Shown: positions 1 through 8,314, numbered from the stretch's first letter. The stretch: DNA of 64,000 bases from Pseudomonas marginalis (GCF_008692035.1 NZ_VTFG01000002.1:1364001-1428000), one strand, 5' to 3'. Numbers and translations are program-made. Notes: generated by a model from the sequence alone, not told the origin.

Positions 1-236
1 CCAGCGGTGAACCCTTCAACCAGAACGCCCTGACCGCCGCCCACCGGCGACTGCCCTTCGGCACCCAGGTCAAGGTCACCAATCTCGACAACGACAAATC
101 CGTCGTGGTCCGCATCAACGATCGCGGCCCGCATACCCGTGGGCGCTTGATCGATCTATCACGCAAGGCGGCCGAGCAACTGGGCATGCTGAGCAGCGGC
201 ACTGCGCGGGTTCGCGTGCAAGCCTTGAGCAATTGA
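1..236 (+). CDS. RlpA-like double-psi beta-barrel protein, C-terminal fragment
   Basis: The gene enters from the left edge and is read in the frame starting at base 3, giving about 77 residues before the TGA at 234-236. The fragment contains GTQVKVTNL followed by VRINDRGPHTRGR, the hallmark of the RlpA-type double-psi beta-barrel, and ends shortly after the domain with no SPOR domain. RlpA family proteins are usually outer-membrane lipoproteins that cleave denuded peptidoglycan glycans at septa. The N-terminus (signal peptide or lipobox) lies outside the window, so export and catalytic activity cannot be judged. It could be a short RlpA paralogue rather than RlpA itself. Confidence 0.8.
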   Translation, partial: SGEPFNQNALTAAHRRLPFGTQVKVTNLDNDKSVVVRINDRGPHTRGRLIDLSRKAAEQLGMLSSGTARVRVQALSN

Positions 237-252
237 AGACGGAGCCCTGGCC

Positions 253-1341
253 ATTTTCGGATTAACCGCCCTCTCGCCCTGGAGCCTGCTCGAACTGGTC
301 AGCGGCCTGGTGCTGCTGATCCTCGGCGCCGAAATCCTGGTGCGCGCCGCCGTGCGCCTGGCCGCCAGCCTCAAGGTGCGGCCGCTGATCATCGGCCTTA
401 CGATCGTCGCCTTCGGCAGCAGCGCGCCGCAGATGACCGTCAGCCTGCAGGCCACCCTGGCCGGCAATACCGACATTGCCGTGGGCAGCGTGATCGGCAG
501 CAGCATCTTCAACATTCTCGTGACCCTGGGCCTGTCGGCGCTGATCATCCCCCTGCGCGTCTCGCGGCAGCTGGTGCGCCTGGATATTCCGGTGATGATC
601 CTCGCCGGGCTGCTGGTGTTTACCCTGGCGGCCAATGAAGAACTGACGCCGGTCGATGGCCTGCTGCTGCTGATTGCCCTGCTGGCCTACCTCGGCGTGC
701 TGCATTACCAGACCCGCCATTCGCGCCGCCCGCGCACCCTGGATACCGTCGCCCGGGCGCCCTGGCTGAGCAGTGTGCTGCAGATGCTGGGCGGGCTGTT
801 GATCCTGGTGCTGGCCGGGCACTTGCTGCTCGGCGCGGCGGTGGATGTGGCGGCGGACCTGGGCCTGTCGGAGCGCATCATCGGCCTTACGCTGATCGGC
901 GTCGGCACGTCGCTGCCCTGCCTGGCCACCTCACTGATTGCCGCCCTGCGCGGCCAGCGGGAAATTGCCGTGGGCAACGTGATCGGCAGCAACCTGTTCA
1001 ACCTGCTGGGCGTATTGGGGCTGACCGCGCTGCTCGCGCCTTCGCCGCTGTCGGTGTCGCCCAACGCCCTGGACTTCGACCTGCCGGTGATGCTCGGCGT
1101 GGTGGTGCTGTGCCTGCCGGTGTTTTATACCGGCTACCGCGTCACCCGCGCCGAAGGCCTGGTGCTGCTGGGCCTGTACCTGGCGTATGGGCTGCACGTG
1201 ATGTCGTTCACCACCGGCATGCCCCTGGCCAACAAGCTTGAACAACTGATGCTGTATTACGTCCTGCCAGCGCTGGTGGCTTTCCTGTTGTTCAGCACGC
1301 TGCGAGCCTGGCGCCGCCAACACAAGAGGGAATCGCAATGA
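253..1341 (+). CDS. Calcium/sodium exchanger-family (CaCA, YrbG-like) membrane protein with atypical alpha-repeats
   Basis: Inner-membrane protein of about 362 residues built from two inverted halves, each ending in a GNVIGSN/GSVIGSS-type motif (about residues 78-87 and 241-250). YrbG-type exchangers normally carry GTSxPE in both alpha-repeats, and the Glu binds Ca2+/Na+. Here the first repeat reads GSSAPQ (about 55-60) and the second GTSLPC (about 218-223), so both glutamates are replaced. Classical Na+/Ca2+ exchange is therefore doubtful. No ATG lies near the expected N-terminus. The ATT at 253, preceded by GGAG at 241-244 with 8-nt spacing, gives the expected full first helix; the GTG at 310 would truncate it. 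The TGA overlaps the next ATG (ATGA), so the two genes are probably cotranscribed. Confidence 0.75.
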   Translation: MFGLTALSPWSLLELVSGLVLLILGAEILVRAAVRLAASLKVRPLIIGLTIVAFGSSAPQMTVSLQATLAGNTDIAVGSVIGSSIFNILVTLGLSALIIPLRVSRQLVRLDIPVMILAGLLVFTLAANEELTPVDGLLLLIALLAYLGVLHYQTRHSRRPRTLDTVARAPWLSSVLQMLGGLLILVLAGHLLLGAAVDVAADLGLSERIIGLTLIGVGTSLPCLATSLIAALRGQREIAVGNVIGSNLFNLLGVLGLTALLAPSPLSVSPNALDFDLPVMLGVVVLCLPVFYTGYRVTRAEGLVLLGLYLAYGLHVMSFTTGMPLANKLEQLMLYYVLPALVAFLLFSTLRAWRRQHKRESQ

Positions 1342-1718
1342 CCGATCAGAAAAAGCCCGGGGTTGAAATGCGTCGCCAGGTGATGGGCGATGTGTTCGTC
1401 GATCGTGCCCTGGGCAACGCCACCGAATTCACCCAGCCGCTGCAGGACTTCGTCAACGAACATGCCTGGGGCAGCGTGTGGACCCGCGAAGGTTTGCCGC
1501 TGAAGACGCGCAGCCTGATTACCCTGGCCGCCCTCACCGCGCTCAAGTGCCCGCAGGAGCTCAAGGGCCACGTGCGCGGCGCGTTGAACAACGGCTGTAC
1601 TGTGGAGGAAATTCGCGAAGCGCTGCTGCATTGCGCGGTGTATGCCGGCGTACCGGCGGCGATTGATGCGTTTCGGGCGGCGCAGGAAGTCATCGACACC
1701 TATCAGAAAGAAGGCTAG
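1338..1718 (+). CDS. Carboxymuconolactone decarboxylase (PcaC)-like protein
   Basis: A 126-residue protein matching the single-domain CMD family in length and pattern: HAWGSVWTREGLP (about 44-56), then TRSLITLAALTAL and a C-terminal EEIREALLHCAVYAGVPAA. True PcaC decarboxylates 4-carboxymuconolactone to the enol-lactone in protocatechuate degradation. The core motifs fit, but no other pca gene is nearby and the gene is coupled to a transporter-like protein, so it is probably a paralogue with an unknown substrate. There is no CxxC pair of the AhpD peroxidase type. It overlaps the upstream stop by 4 nt. Its TAG overlaps the convergent stop of the AEC gene (shared CTAG at 1715-1718), leaving no terminator between them. 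Confidence 0.8.
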   Translation: MTDQKKPGVEMRRQVMGDVFVDRALGNATEFTQPLQDFVNEHAWGSVWTREGLPLKTRSLITLAALTALKCPQELKGHVRGALNNGCTVEEIREALLHCAVYAGVPAAIDAFRAAQEVIDTYQKEG

Positions 1719-2656
1719 ATCCAGCCCCCCGCCTGCAACACGAAAATCCCGATGTTCGTGGTCACTGCCGCCATCAGCGTGGTGATCACGATAATCGCCG
1801 CCGCCAGTTCATGATTGCCCTCGGCCGCCCTGGCCATCACGAAGCTCGCCGCAGCGGTCGGCGCACCGAAGTACAGGAACAGGATTCCCAACTCCGGCCC
1901 GCGAAAGCCCAACAGCCAAGCGCCCAGGGTCGCGACCACCGGCAGCCAGACCATCTTCATCAAGCTCGCGCTCAGCGCCATATTGCCGCTCTTGCGCAAC
2001 GCCGCCAGGGACAAGGTGCCGCCAATGCAGATCAATGCCAGCGGCAAGGTGGTGTCCGCCAGGTACTGCATGGATTTTTCCAGCCAGCCCGGCAGGCCAA
2101 TCTGAAAATACGCGAACGGCGCCGCCACGATGACGCTGATGATCAGCGGATTGGCCACCACACTTTTGCAGATGCTCCACGGGTCGGACTTGATCACCGG
2201 GCTGTACACCGCCAGCACAATGGTCGACAGCGTGTTGTAGAACAGGATCACCAGCGCCGCGAGGATCGCGCCGAGGGAAATGCCGTAGTCGCCATACATG
2301 CTGGCCGCCAGGGCCAGGCCGATCACCCCGTTGTTGCCGCGAAACGCGCCCTGGGTGTAGATGCCCCGGTCTTCACGCTTGCAGCGAAAAATCGCCCAGC
2401 CCCAGGCCAGGGCAAAGCTCAGCAGCGTGGCCACGGCAAAATAGATCAGCAACCCCGGCTTGAGCGCCGAGTGCAGGTCGGCGTGGAGGATGCCGAGGAA
2501 CAGCAGCGCCGGCATGGTGACGTTGAACACCAGGGACGAAGCCGTGTGGATAAAGTTGTCGTTGATCCAGTTGATGCGCTTGAGCAGCACACCCAGGAAC
2601 AGCATGGCGAATACCGGCGCAGTGATGGTGAGGGTGGTGAGGAAAATTGCCAGCAT
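1715..2656 (-). CDS. AEC (auxin efflux carrier) family transporter
   Basis: A 313-residue, very hydrophobic protein with about ten predicted membrane segments in two blocks separated by a central polar stretch, the usual AEC architecture. It opens with a typical MLAIFLTTLTITAPVFAMLF helix. A GNNGVIGLALAASMYGDYG segment in the middle and a C-terminal APTAAASFVMA segment are characteristic of the family. Bacterial AEC members export or import small carboxylates and some amino acids; nothing here identifies the substrate. It lies downstream of the hexarate operon on the same strand, but a REP element and about 160 bp intervene, so cotranscription is uncertain. Confidence 0.85.
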   Translation of the reverse strand: MLAIFLTTLTITAPVFAMLFLGVLLKRINWINDNFIHTASSLVFNVTMPALLFLGILHADLHSALKPGLLIYFAVATLLSFALAWGWAIFRCKREDRGIYTQGAFRGNNGVIGLALAASMYGDYGISLGAILAALVILFYNTLSTIVLAVYSPVIKSDPWSICKSVVANPLIISVIVAAPFAYFQIGLPGWLEKSMQYLADTTLPLALICIGGTLSLAALRKSGNMALSASLMKMVWLPVVATLGAWLLGFRGPELGILFLYFGAPTAAASFVMARAAEGNHELAAAIIVITTLMAAVTTNIGIFVLQAGGWI

Positions 2657-2728
2657 GCCGGGGAGAACCTTGGTGAGCGTCGTCAGGTGGCTAATGATAA
2701 GCCATACAGCCCAACGGCGCCTGATAGA

Positions 2729-2810
2729 CCGCTATCGGGAGCAAGCCCCCTCCCACACTTGAAAGTATTCACAATTCAAACTGTGGGAGGGGCTTGCCCC
2801 CGATGGCAGG
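2729..2810. repeat. REP pair (BIME-like), inverted
   Basis: Two REP units face each other: GACCGCTATCGGGAGCAAGC... and, after a short spacer, CTGTGGGAGGGGCTTGCCCCCGATGGCAGG. Each unit folds on its GGGGCTTGCCCC-type core. The pair lies between the AEC gene and garD on the minus strand and could act as a transcript-end stabiliser. The same sequence family recurs at 18.7, 21.0, 42.7, 48.1 and 57.6 kb. Confidence 0.8.
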
Positions 2811-2820
2811 CGACGCGGTC

Positions 2821-4374
2821 TCAGGTAATCGGCGCCGGGTTGAACAAGGTGATGTCGTTATGCAGCTTGTGATGCTCCGCCCAGGTCTGCTTCTTACCGC
2901 TGGCCACGTCCAGGTAGAAGTGGAACAACTCCCAGCCCAACTCCTCGATGGTCGCGCGCCCGGTGGCAATGCGCCCGGCGTCGATATCGATGAGGTCCGG
3001 CCAGCGCTGCGCCAGCTCCGTACGTGTCGAGACCTTCACCACCGGCGCCATCGCCAGCCCGTAAGGGGTGCCACGCCCGGTGGTGAACACATGCAGGTTC
3101 ATCCCCGCCGCCAGTTGCAGGGTACCGCAGACAAAGTCACTGGCCGGCGTGGCGCAAAAGATCAGGCCCTTGCTTTTGAAGCGCTCGCCAGGGCCCAGCA
3201 CGCCGTTGATCGCACTGCTGCCGGACTTGACGATGGAGCCCAGGGACTTCTCGACAATGTTCGACAGCCCGCCCTTCTTGTTGCCTGGCGTGGTGTTGGC
3301 GCTGCGATCGGCCTCACCCTTGGCCAGGTAGCGGTCGTACCAGTCCATTTCCCTGACCAACTCTTCGGCAACTTCCTTCGTCTCTGCGCGCGAAGTCAGC
3401 AGGTAAATGGCATCCCGCACTTCGGTGACTTCGGAAAACATCACCGTTGCCCCGGCCCGCAGCAACAGATCCGAGGCATAGCCCAGCGCCGGGTTGGCGG
3501 TGATGCCGGAAAACGCATCACTGCCGCCGCACTGCATGCCCAGGATCAACTCGGACGCCGGCACGGTTTCCCGGCGACGCTGGTCGAGCTTCTTCAGGCG
3601 CACTTCGGCCAGGTCCATGATCTGTTCGATCATTTCGGTAAAGCCGTGGCTGGAATCCTGCAACCGATACAGCCACGGCTCGCTGAGGTCGACGGAGCTG
3701 TCGTTGTCATGCATCACCTGCCCGGCCTGCAATTTCTCGCAGCCCAGGCTGATCACCAGGGCTTCGCCGCCCAGGTTCGGGTTGCGCGCCAGGTTACGCA
3801 CGGTACGGATCGGGATGTAGGCATCCGTCGCGGTGATCGCCACCCCGCAGCCGTAGCTGTGGGTCAGCGCCACCACGTCATCGACGTGGGGGTACTTGGG
3901 CAGCAATTCGTCCTTGATGCGCTTGACCGCATGATCCAGCACGCCCGTCACGCACTGCACCGTGGTGGTGATGCCGAGGATATTGCGCGTGCCCACGGTA
4001 CCGTCGGCGTTGCGATAGCCCTCGAAGGTAAACCCCTCCAACGGTGCCTGGGTTTCAGGCACCTCGGTGGACAGCGGCAAGCTGTCCAGCGGTGGCGCGG
4101 TGGGCATGCGCAGTTGATCTTCCTGGACCCAACTGCCGCGCGGAATCGGCGCCAGGGCGTAACCGATGGTCTGTCCGTAGCGAATAATCTGACCGCCTTC
4201 AGGGATGTCTTCCAGGGTCACTTTGTGGCTCTGGGGGATGAAATCCACGGTCACCAGGCCGTCCGGGAACTCGGTCCCGGCCGGTACGCCCTGGTCGTTG
4301 ACCACGATCACTACGTTGTCGCGCTCGTGCAGGCGGATGGAGCGCGGCGAGTCGGCATGTTCAATCAACTGCAT
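2821..4374 (-). CDS. garD: Galactarate dehydratase (GarD)
   Basis: A 517-residue protein of the UxaA/GarD family (galactarate dehydratase, EC 4.2.1.42), which dehydrates D-galactarate to 5-dehydro-4-deoxy-D-glucarate. An N-terminal SAF-like domain (about 1-90) precedes the large catalytic domain, with conserved segments ALTHSYGCG, SLGCEKLQAG and MQCGGSDAFSG; the cysteine-rich motifs fit the metal-dependent family. A GTG at 4377 precedes the ATG at 4374. I chose the ATG because a GAGAGG site lies 7 nt upstream of it. It is the last gene of a leftward run kdgD-dehydrogenase-permease-garD, 11 nt after the permease stop, which supports the hexarate assignment over altronate dehydratase. Confidence 0.9.
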   Translation of the reverse strand: MQLIEHADSPRSIRLHERDNVVIVVNDQGVPAGTEFPDGLVTVDFIPQSHKVTLEDIPEGGQIIRYGQTIGYALAPIPRGSWVQEDQLRMPTAPPLDSLPLSTEVPETQAPLEGFTFEGYRNADGTVGTRNILGITTTVQCVTGVLDHAVKRIKDELLPKYPHVDDVVALTHSYGCGVAITATDAYIPIRTVRNLARNPNLGGEALVISLGCEKLQAGQVMHDNDSSVDLSEPWLYRLQDSSHGFTEMIEQIMDLAEVRLKKLDQRRRETVPASELILGMQCGGSDAFSGITANPALGYASDLLLRAGATVMFSEVTEVRDAIYLLTSRAETKEVAEELVREMDWYDRYLAKGEADRSANTTPGNKKGGLSNIVEKSLGSIVKSGSSAINGVLGPGERFKSKGLIFCATPASDFVCGTLQLAAGMNLHVFTTGRGTPYGLAMAPVVKVSTRTELAQRWPDLIDIDAGRIATGRATIEELGWELFHFYLDVASGKKQTWAEHHKLHNDITLFNPAPIT

Positions 4375-4385
4375 CACGGGGCCTC

Positions 4386-5750
4386 TCAGGAATGCGCTTC
4401 GGTTAGGTTGGTCAACTCAGGCCCCTTGCTTGGCGGCTCTTTGAGTACTACACGCTTGATCGGGCCGACGATGACCAGATAGCTGAACACCGCCACCAGC
4501 GCGTTGGCGCCGACAAACACCAGGGCCCACTTGAACGAGCCGGTGGTGCTGATGATGTAGCCGATGACAATCGGCGTGGTGATCGACGCGAGGTTACCGA
4601 AGGTGTTGAACAAGCCGCCACTGAGACCGGCGATTTGTTTCGGCGAGGTGTCGGACACCACCGCCCAGCCCAATGCGCCAACACCCTTGCCGAAGAAAGC
4701 CAAGGCCATGAAGCCCACCACCATCCATTCAACGTCTACATAGTTGCACGCGATGATGCTGCTGGAGACCAGCAGGCCGGCAATGATCGGCGCCTTGCGG
4801 GCGAACGTCAGCGAATGGCCTTTGCGCAGCAGGTAGTCGGAAATCACCCCGCCCAGCACGCCACCGATAAACCCGCAGATCGCCGGCAACGAGGCGATGA
4901 AACCGGCCTTGAGGATGGTCATGCCGCGGTCCTGCACCAGGTAAACCGGGAACCAGGTCAGGAAGAAGTAGGTGATGCCGTTGATGCAGTACTGGCCCAA
5001 GTACACGCCAAGCATCATGCGGTTGGTCAGCAACTGACGGATGTAATCCCACTTCGGACCGTCGGTTTTCTTACCCTTGCCCTTGTCCTGGTCCATATCG
5101 ACCATCGCGCCATTGGCGGCGATGTGATTGAGCTCGGCTTCGTTGATCATCGGGTGCTGGCGCGGGCTGTGGATAACTTTCAGCCAGATCAGCGAGAACA
5201 CGATGCCGATCACGCCCATCACGATAAACACGTGCTGCCAGCCGAAGCGGTAGACGATCCAGCCCATCAACGGCGCGAACAACACCGTGGCGAAGTACTG
5301 CGCCGAGTTGAAGATCGCCGAGGCCGTACCGCGCTCGGCGGTCGGGAACCAGGCGGCAACAATCCGCGCGTTGCCCGGGAAGGACGGCGCCTCGGCCAGG
5401 CCCACCATGAAGCGCAGCATGAACAGCGCAACCACTGCGGTGGAGACACCGAACTCACCGACGTAGCCTTGCAGCACGGTGAACAGTGACCAGGTGAAGA
5501 TGCTCAGGGCGTAGACTTTTTTCGAGCCGAATCGGTCCAGCAGCCAGCCACCGGGGATTTGCCCGGCCACGTAGGCCCAACCGAATGCGGAGAAGATATA
5601 ACCGAGGGTGACCGCGTCGATGCCGAGGTCTTTTTGCAGGCTGGAGCCCGCGATTGCGATGGTGGCCCGGTCGGCGTAGTTGATCGTGGTCACCAGGAAC
5701 AGCATGAGCAGGATCAAATAGCGGACATGGGTCGGCTTGGTCGCTTGCAT
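4386..5750 (-). CDS. gudP: Hexarate (D-glucarate/D-galactarate) MFS permease
   Basis: A 454-residue major facilitator of the anion:cation symporter type with 12 expected helices. It has the loop-2/3 GGWLLDRFGSKK motif, TINYADR in helix 1, and a long central cytoplasmic loop (about 210-240, rich in D/K). These are shared with GudP/GarP permeases that import D-glucarate and D-galactarate by proton symport. Its position between the ketoglutarate semialdehyde dehydrogenase and garD fixes the substrate class. The exact preference between glucarate and galactarate cannot be read from sequence. Confidence 0.85.
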   Translation of the reverse strand: MQATKPTHVRYLILLMLFLVTTINYADRATIAIAGSSLQKDLGIDAVTLGYIFSAFGWAYVAGQIPGGWLLDRFGSKKVYALSIFTWSLFTVLQGYVGEFGVSTAVVALFMLRFMVGLAEAPSFPGNARIVAAWFPTAERGTASAIFNSAQYFATVLFAPLMGWIVYRFGWQHVFIVMGVIGIVFSLIWLKVIHSPRQHPMINEAELNHIAANGAMVDMDQDKGKGKKTDGPKWDYIRQLLTNRMMLGVYLGQYCINGITYFFLTWFPVYLVQDRGMTILKAGFIASLPAICGFIGGVLGGVISDYLLRKGHSLTFARKAPIIAGLLVSSSIIACNYVDVEWMVVGFMALAFFGKGVGALGWAVVSDTSPKQIAGLSGGLFNTFGNLASITTPIVIGYIISTTGSFKWALVFVGANALVAVFSYLVIVGPIKRVVLKEPPSKGPELTNLTEAHS

Positions 5751-5806
5751 GTAGAAGTACTCCCACTAATTATTTTTTTTGCGGGTAATGGTTTTCTGTT
5801 TTTGTC

Positions 5807-5835
5807 GTGGGGACCGGCAGGCCTCCGGCCCCCAC
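5807..5835. other. GC-rich stem-loop between dehydrogenase and permease genes
   Basis: GTGGGG...CCCCAC arms with an inner CCGG/CCGG pairing form a stable hairpin in the 98-bp gap between the two operon genes. No run of T follows it on the minus strand, so it is more likely an RNA-processing or stabilising hairpin than a terminator. Confidence 0.5.
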
Positions 5836-5848
5836 TGGGTGTTGCGTA

Positions 5849-7294
5849 TTACGAACCGATGTAGCTGGTTTTCACCACGGTGTAGAACTCCTGCGCATAG
5901 CGACCCTGCTCCCGCGAGCCATAGGACGAGCCTTTACGGCCACCGAATGGAACGTGGTAATCCACACCTGCGGTCGGCAGGTTGACCATCACCATCCCCG
6001 CCTGGGAGTGGCGCTTGAAGTGGTTGGCGTACTTCAACGACGTGGTGGCAATGCCCGCCGACAAACCGAACTCGGTGTCGTTGGCCATGGCCAGTGCCGC
6101 CTCGTAGTCCGCCACGCGCACGACGTTGGCGACCGGGCCGAAGATCTCTTCACGGCTGATACGCATGGCGGCTTCGCTGTCGGCAAACAGCGTCGGCGCC
6201 AGGTAGTAGCCTTCGGTGTCGCAGGTGACCAGGCCGCCACCGCTCACCAGCCGCGCACCTTCGCTTTGGCCGATGTCGATGTACTTCATGTCCTGGTCCA
6301 GTTGGGCCTGGGAAACCACCGGGCCGATGTCGGTGCCGCTTTTGAGCGCGTGGCCGACCTTGATCGACTTCATGCGCTCGGCCATGGCCGCGACGAACTG
6401 GTCGTGGATACCGGCGGTGACGATCAGGCGGCTGGACGCCGTGCAACGCTGGCCGGTGGAGTAGAACGCGCTCTGTACCGACAGCTCGACGGCCTGCTTG
6501 AGGTCGGCGTCGTCGAGAATGATCTGCGGGTTCTTGCCGCCCATTTCCAACTGCACTTTGGCTTGGCGCGATACGCAGCTGACAGCGATCTGGCGACCCA
6601 CACCGACGGAACCGGTGAAGCTGATGCCGTCGACTTTCGGGCTGTTGACCAGCACATCGCCCACCACACGGCCGCTGCCCATTACCAGGTTGAACACACC
6701 GGCAGGGAAACCGGCGCGGGAGATGATCTCCGCCAGGGCCCAGGCGCAGCCCGGTACCAGTTCAGCCGGCTTGATCACCACGCAGTTGCCGTAGGCCAGG
6801 GCCGGGGCGATTTTCCAGGCGGGAATCGCGATCGGAAAGTTCCACGGGGTGATCAGGCCGACCACGCCAAGGGCTTCACGGGTGACTTCCACATTGACGC
6901 CCGGGCGTACCGACGGCACGTAGTCGCCGGACAACCGCAGGCACTCACCGGCGAAGAACTTGAAGATGTTACCGGCGCGGGTCACTTCGCCGATGGCTTC
7001 CGGCAGGGTCTTGCCTTCTTCACGGGCCAACAGGGTGCCGAGTTCTTCGCGACGGGCGAGGATTTCACTGCCGACTTTATCCAGGGCATCGTGGCGAGCC
7101 TGGATCCCGGAAGTGGACCAGGCCGGGAATGCGGCGCGGGCGGCGTCGATGGCGGCGTTGACCTGGGTGACGTCGGCCTTGGCGTATTCACCAATGACAT
7201 CGGACAACTCCGACGGGTTGAGGTTGACGCAGTAGTCGGCGCCGGCAACCCATTCACCGTTGATGTAGTTCTCAAAACGCTTTACTTGGGACAC
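5849..7294 (-). CDS. 2,5-dioxovalerate (alpha-ketoglutarate semialdehyde) dehydrogenase
   Basis: A 481-residue aldehyde dehydrogenase with all catalytic features visible: the N152 region (TPWNFP), E250 in LEMGGKNP, and the nucleophile C284 in GQRCTASSR. In pseudomonads this subfamily oxidises 2-oxoglutarate semialdehyde to 2-oxoglutarate, the last step of the hexarate/pentonate dehydratase route. That role is inferred from its place directly after kdgD, whose product is the semialdehyde. The start is GTG at 7294 with AGGAGA about 7 nt upstream. An intercistronic hairpin separates it from kdgD. Other semialdehydes could also be accepted. Confidence 0.87.
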   Translation of the reverse strand: MSQVKRFENYINGEWVAGADYCVNLNPSELSDVIGEYAKADVTQVNAAIDAARAAFPAWSTSGIQARHDALDKVGSEILARREELGTLLAREEGKTLPEAIGEVTRAGNIFKFFAGECLRLSGDYVPSVRPGVNVEVTREALGVVGLITPWNFPIAIPAWKIAPALAYGNCVVIKPAELVPGCAWALAEIISRAGFPAGVFNLVMGSGRVVGDVLVNSPKVDGISFTGSVGVGRQIAVSCVSRQAKVQLEMGGKNPQIILDDADLKQAVELSVQSAFYSTGQRCTASSRLIVTAGIHDQFVAAMAERMKSIKVGHALKSGTDIGPVVSQAQLDQDMKYIDIGQSEGARLVSGGGLVTCDTEGYYLAPTLFADSEAAMRISREEIFGPVANVVRVADYEAALAMANDTEFGLSAGIATTSLKYANHFKRHSQAGMVMVNLPTAGVDYHVPFGGRKGSSYGSREQGRYAQEFYTVVKTSYIGS

Positions 7295-7310
7295 GAATCT
7301 TCTCCTGACG

Positions 7311-7339
7311 CAAAAGGCCGCTGATTGCTCAGCGGCCTT
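7311..7339 (-). terminator. Intercistronic hairpin between kdgD and the dehydrogenase gene
   Basis: AAGGCCGCTGA pairs with TCAGCGGCCTT around a 4-nt loop, followed on the minus strand by TTTTG. The U-run is short, so this may be a leaky terminator or a processing/stability hairpin that sets the ratio of kdgD to downstream messages. Confidence 0.5.
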
Positions 7340-7348
7340 GTGGATAAT

Positions 7349-8260
7349 TTATTGCGGACCTTGCTTGTCGATCAGCGCGGCCAGGGCTTCGTATTCTTCC
7401 GGCAGCAGATCGGTCAGCGGCGTGCGCACAGGGCCTGCGTCATAGCCGACGATTTTTGCACCCGCCTTGACGATGCTCACGGCATAACCGGCCTTGCGGT
7501 TACGGATGTCCAGGTACGGCAGGAAGAAGTCGTCGATGATCTTGGCGACGGTGGCGTGATCGTCCTTGGCAATGGCGTGGTAGAAATCCATCGCGGTCTT
7601 CGGGATGAAGTTGAACACCGCCGAGGAGTACACCGGTACGCCCAGGGCCTTGTAGGCAGCGGCGTAGACCTCCGCGGTCGGCAGGCCGCCGAGGTAGCTG
7701 AAACGATCACCCAGACGGCGGCGGATCGACACCATCAACTCGATGTCACCCAGGCCATCCTTGTAGCCGATCAGGTTCGGGCAGCGCTCGGCCAGGCGTT
7801 CCAGCAGCGGAGCGGTCAGGCGGCACACGTTGCGGTTGTAGACCACCACACCGATCTTGACTGATTTGCACACCGCTTCAACGTGGGCGGCGACCCCGTC
7901 CTGGCTGGCTTCGGTGAGGTAATGCGGCAGCAGCAGCAGGCCTTTGGCGCCCAGGCGCTCGGCTTCTTGCGCGTACTCGATGGCCTGGCGGGTCGAACCA
8001 CCGACACCGGCGAGGATCGGCACGCTGGTGGCGCAGGTATCCACGGCGGTCTTGATCACTTGGGAATATTCGCTGGCGGCGAGGGAGAAAAACTCACCAG
8101 TGCCGCCCGCTGCGAACAAAGCAGTGGCGCCGTAAGGGGCCAGCCATTCCAGGCGCTTGATGTAGCCCGCCTGGTGGAAGTCACCCTGGGCATTGAAATC
8201 GGTCACCGGGAAAGACAGCAGACCGTGGGAGAGGATGGACTTCAGTTCTTGTGGATTCAT
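7349..8260 (-). CDS. kdgD: 5-dehydro-4-deoxyglucarate dehydratase
   Basis: A 303-residue DapA-superfamily (beta/alpha)8 enzyme (EC 4.2.1.41). It converts 5-dehydro-4-deoxyglucarate to 2-oxoglutarate semialdehyde with release of CO2 and water. Visible family features are AAGGTGEFFSL (about 51-61), the catalytic Tyr in VVVYNRN (Y141) and the Schiff-base lysine in LIGYKDG (K167). Length matches KdgD. It is the promoter-proximal gene of the leftward hexarate operon. Its promoter overlaps a GTACG-ATGA-CGTAC operator also found in part before the GntR regulator gene at 9843-10589. A CA-rich stretch in the leader suggests Hfq/Crc catabolite control. Confidence 0.92.
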   Translation of the reverse strand: MNPQELKSILSHGLLSFPVTDFNAQGDFHQAGYIKRLEWLAPYGATALFAAGGTGEFFSLAASEYSQVIKTAVDTCATSVPILAGVGGSTRQAIEYAQEAERLGAKGLLLLPHYLTEASQDGVAAHVEAVCKSVKIGVVVYNRNVCRLTAPLLERLAERCPNLIGYKDGLGDIELMVSIRRRLGDRFSYLGGLPTAEVYAAAYKALGVPVYSSAVFNFIPKTAMDFYHAIAKDDHATVAKIIDDFFLPYLDIRNRKAGYAVSIVKAGAKIVGYDAGPVRTPLTDLLPEEYEALAALIDKQGPQ

Positions 8261-8296
8261 TATTCGAACACCCTGGGCGAAGACTTTCTATTGAAA

Positions 8297-8314
8297 GGTT
8301 GTTGGTTTTGTTGA
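8297..8314 (-). promoter_or_regulatory. CA-rich motif in kdgD leader (possible Hfq/Crc site)
   Basis: On the minus strand the leader just after the predicted start site reads TCAACAAAACCAACAACC, resembling the A-rich AAnAAnAA sites bound by Hfq/Crc in pseudomonad carbon catabolite repression. It lies about 35 nt upstream of the start codon, so control could be on ribosome loading or message stability. This is motif evidence only. Confidence 0.4.

Noticed and set aside
2729..2810. Possible CRISPR repeat
   Set aside because: The repeats are inverted REP units, not regularly spaced direct repeats; no cas gene is in the window.
1811..2872. Long open frame antisense to the AEC transporter gene
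   Set aside because: Low-complexity His/Gln/Arg-rich translation typical of the antisense of a GC-rich gene; no ribosome site and no domain.
5807..7324. 505-codon open frame opposite the semialdehyde dehydrogenase
   Set aside because: Exact shadow of a well-supported gene; the protein is rich in His, Gln and Gly with no recognisable motif.
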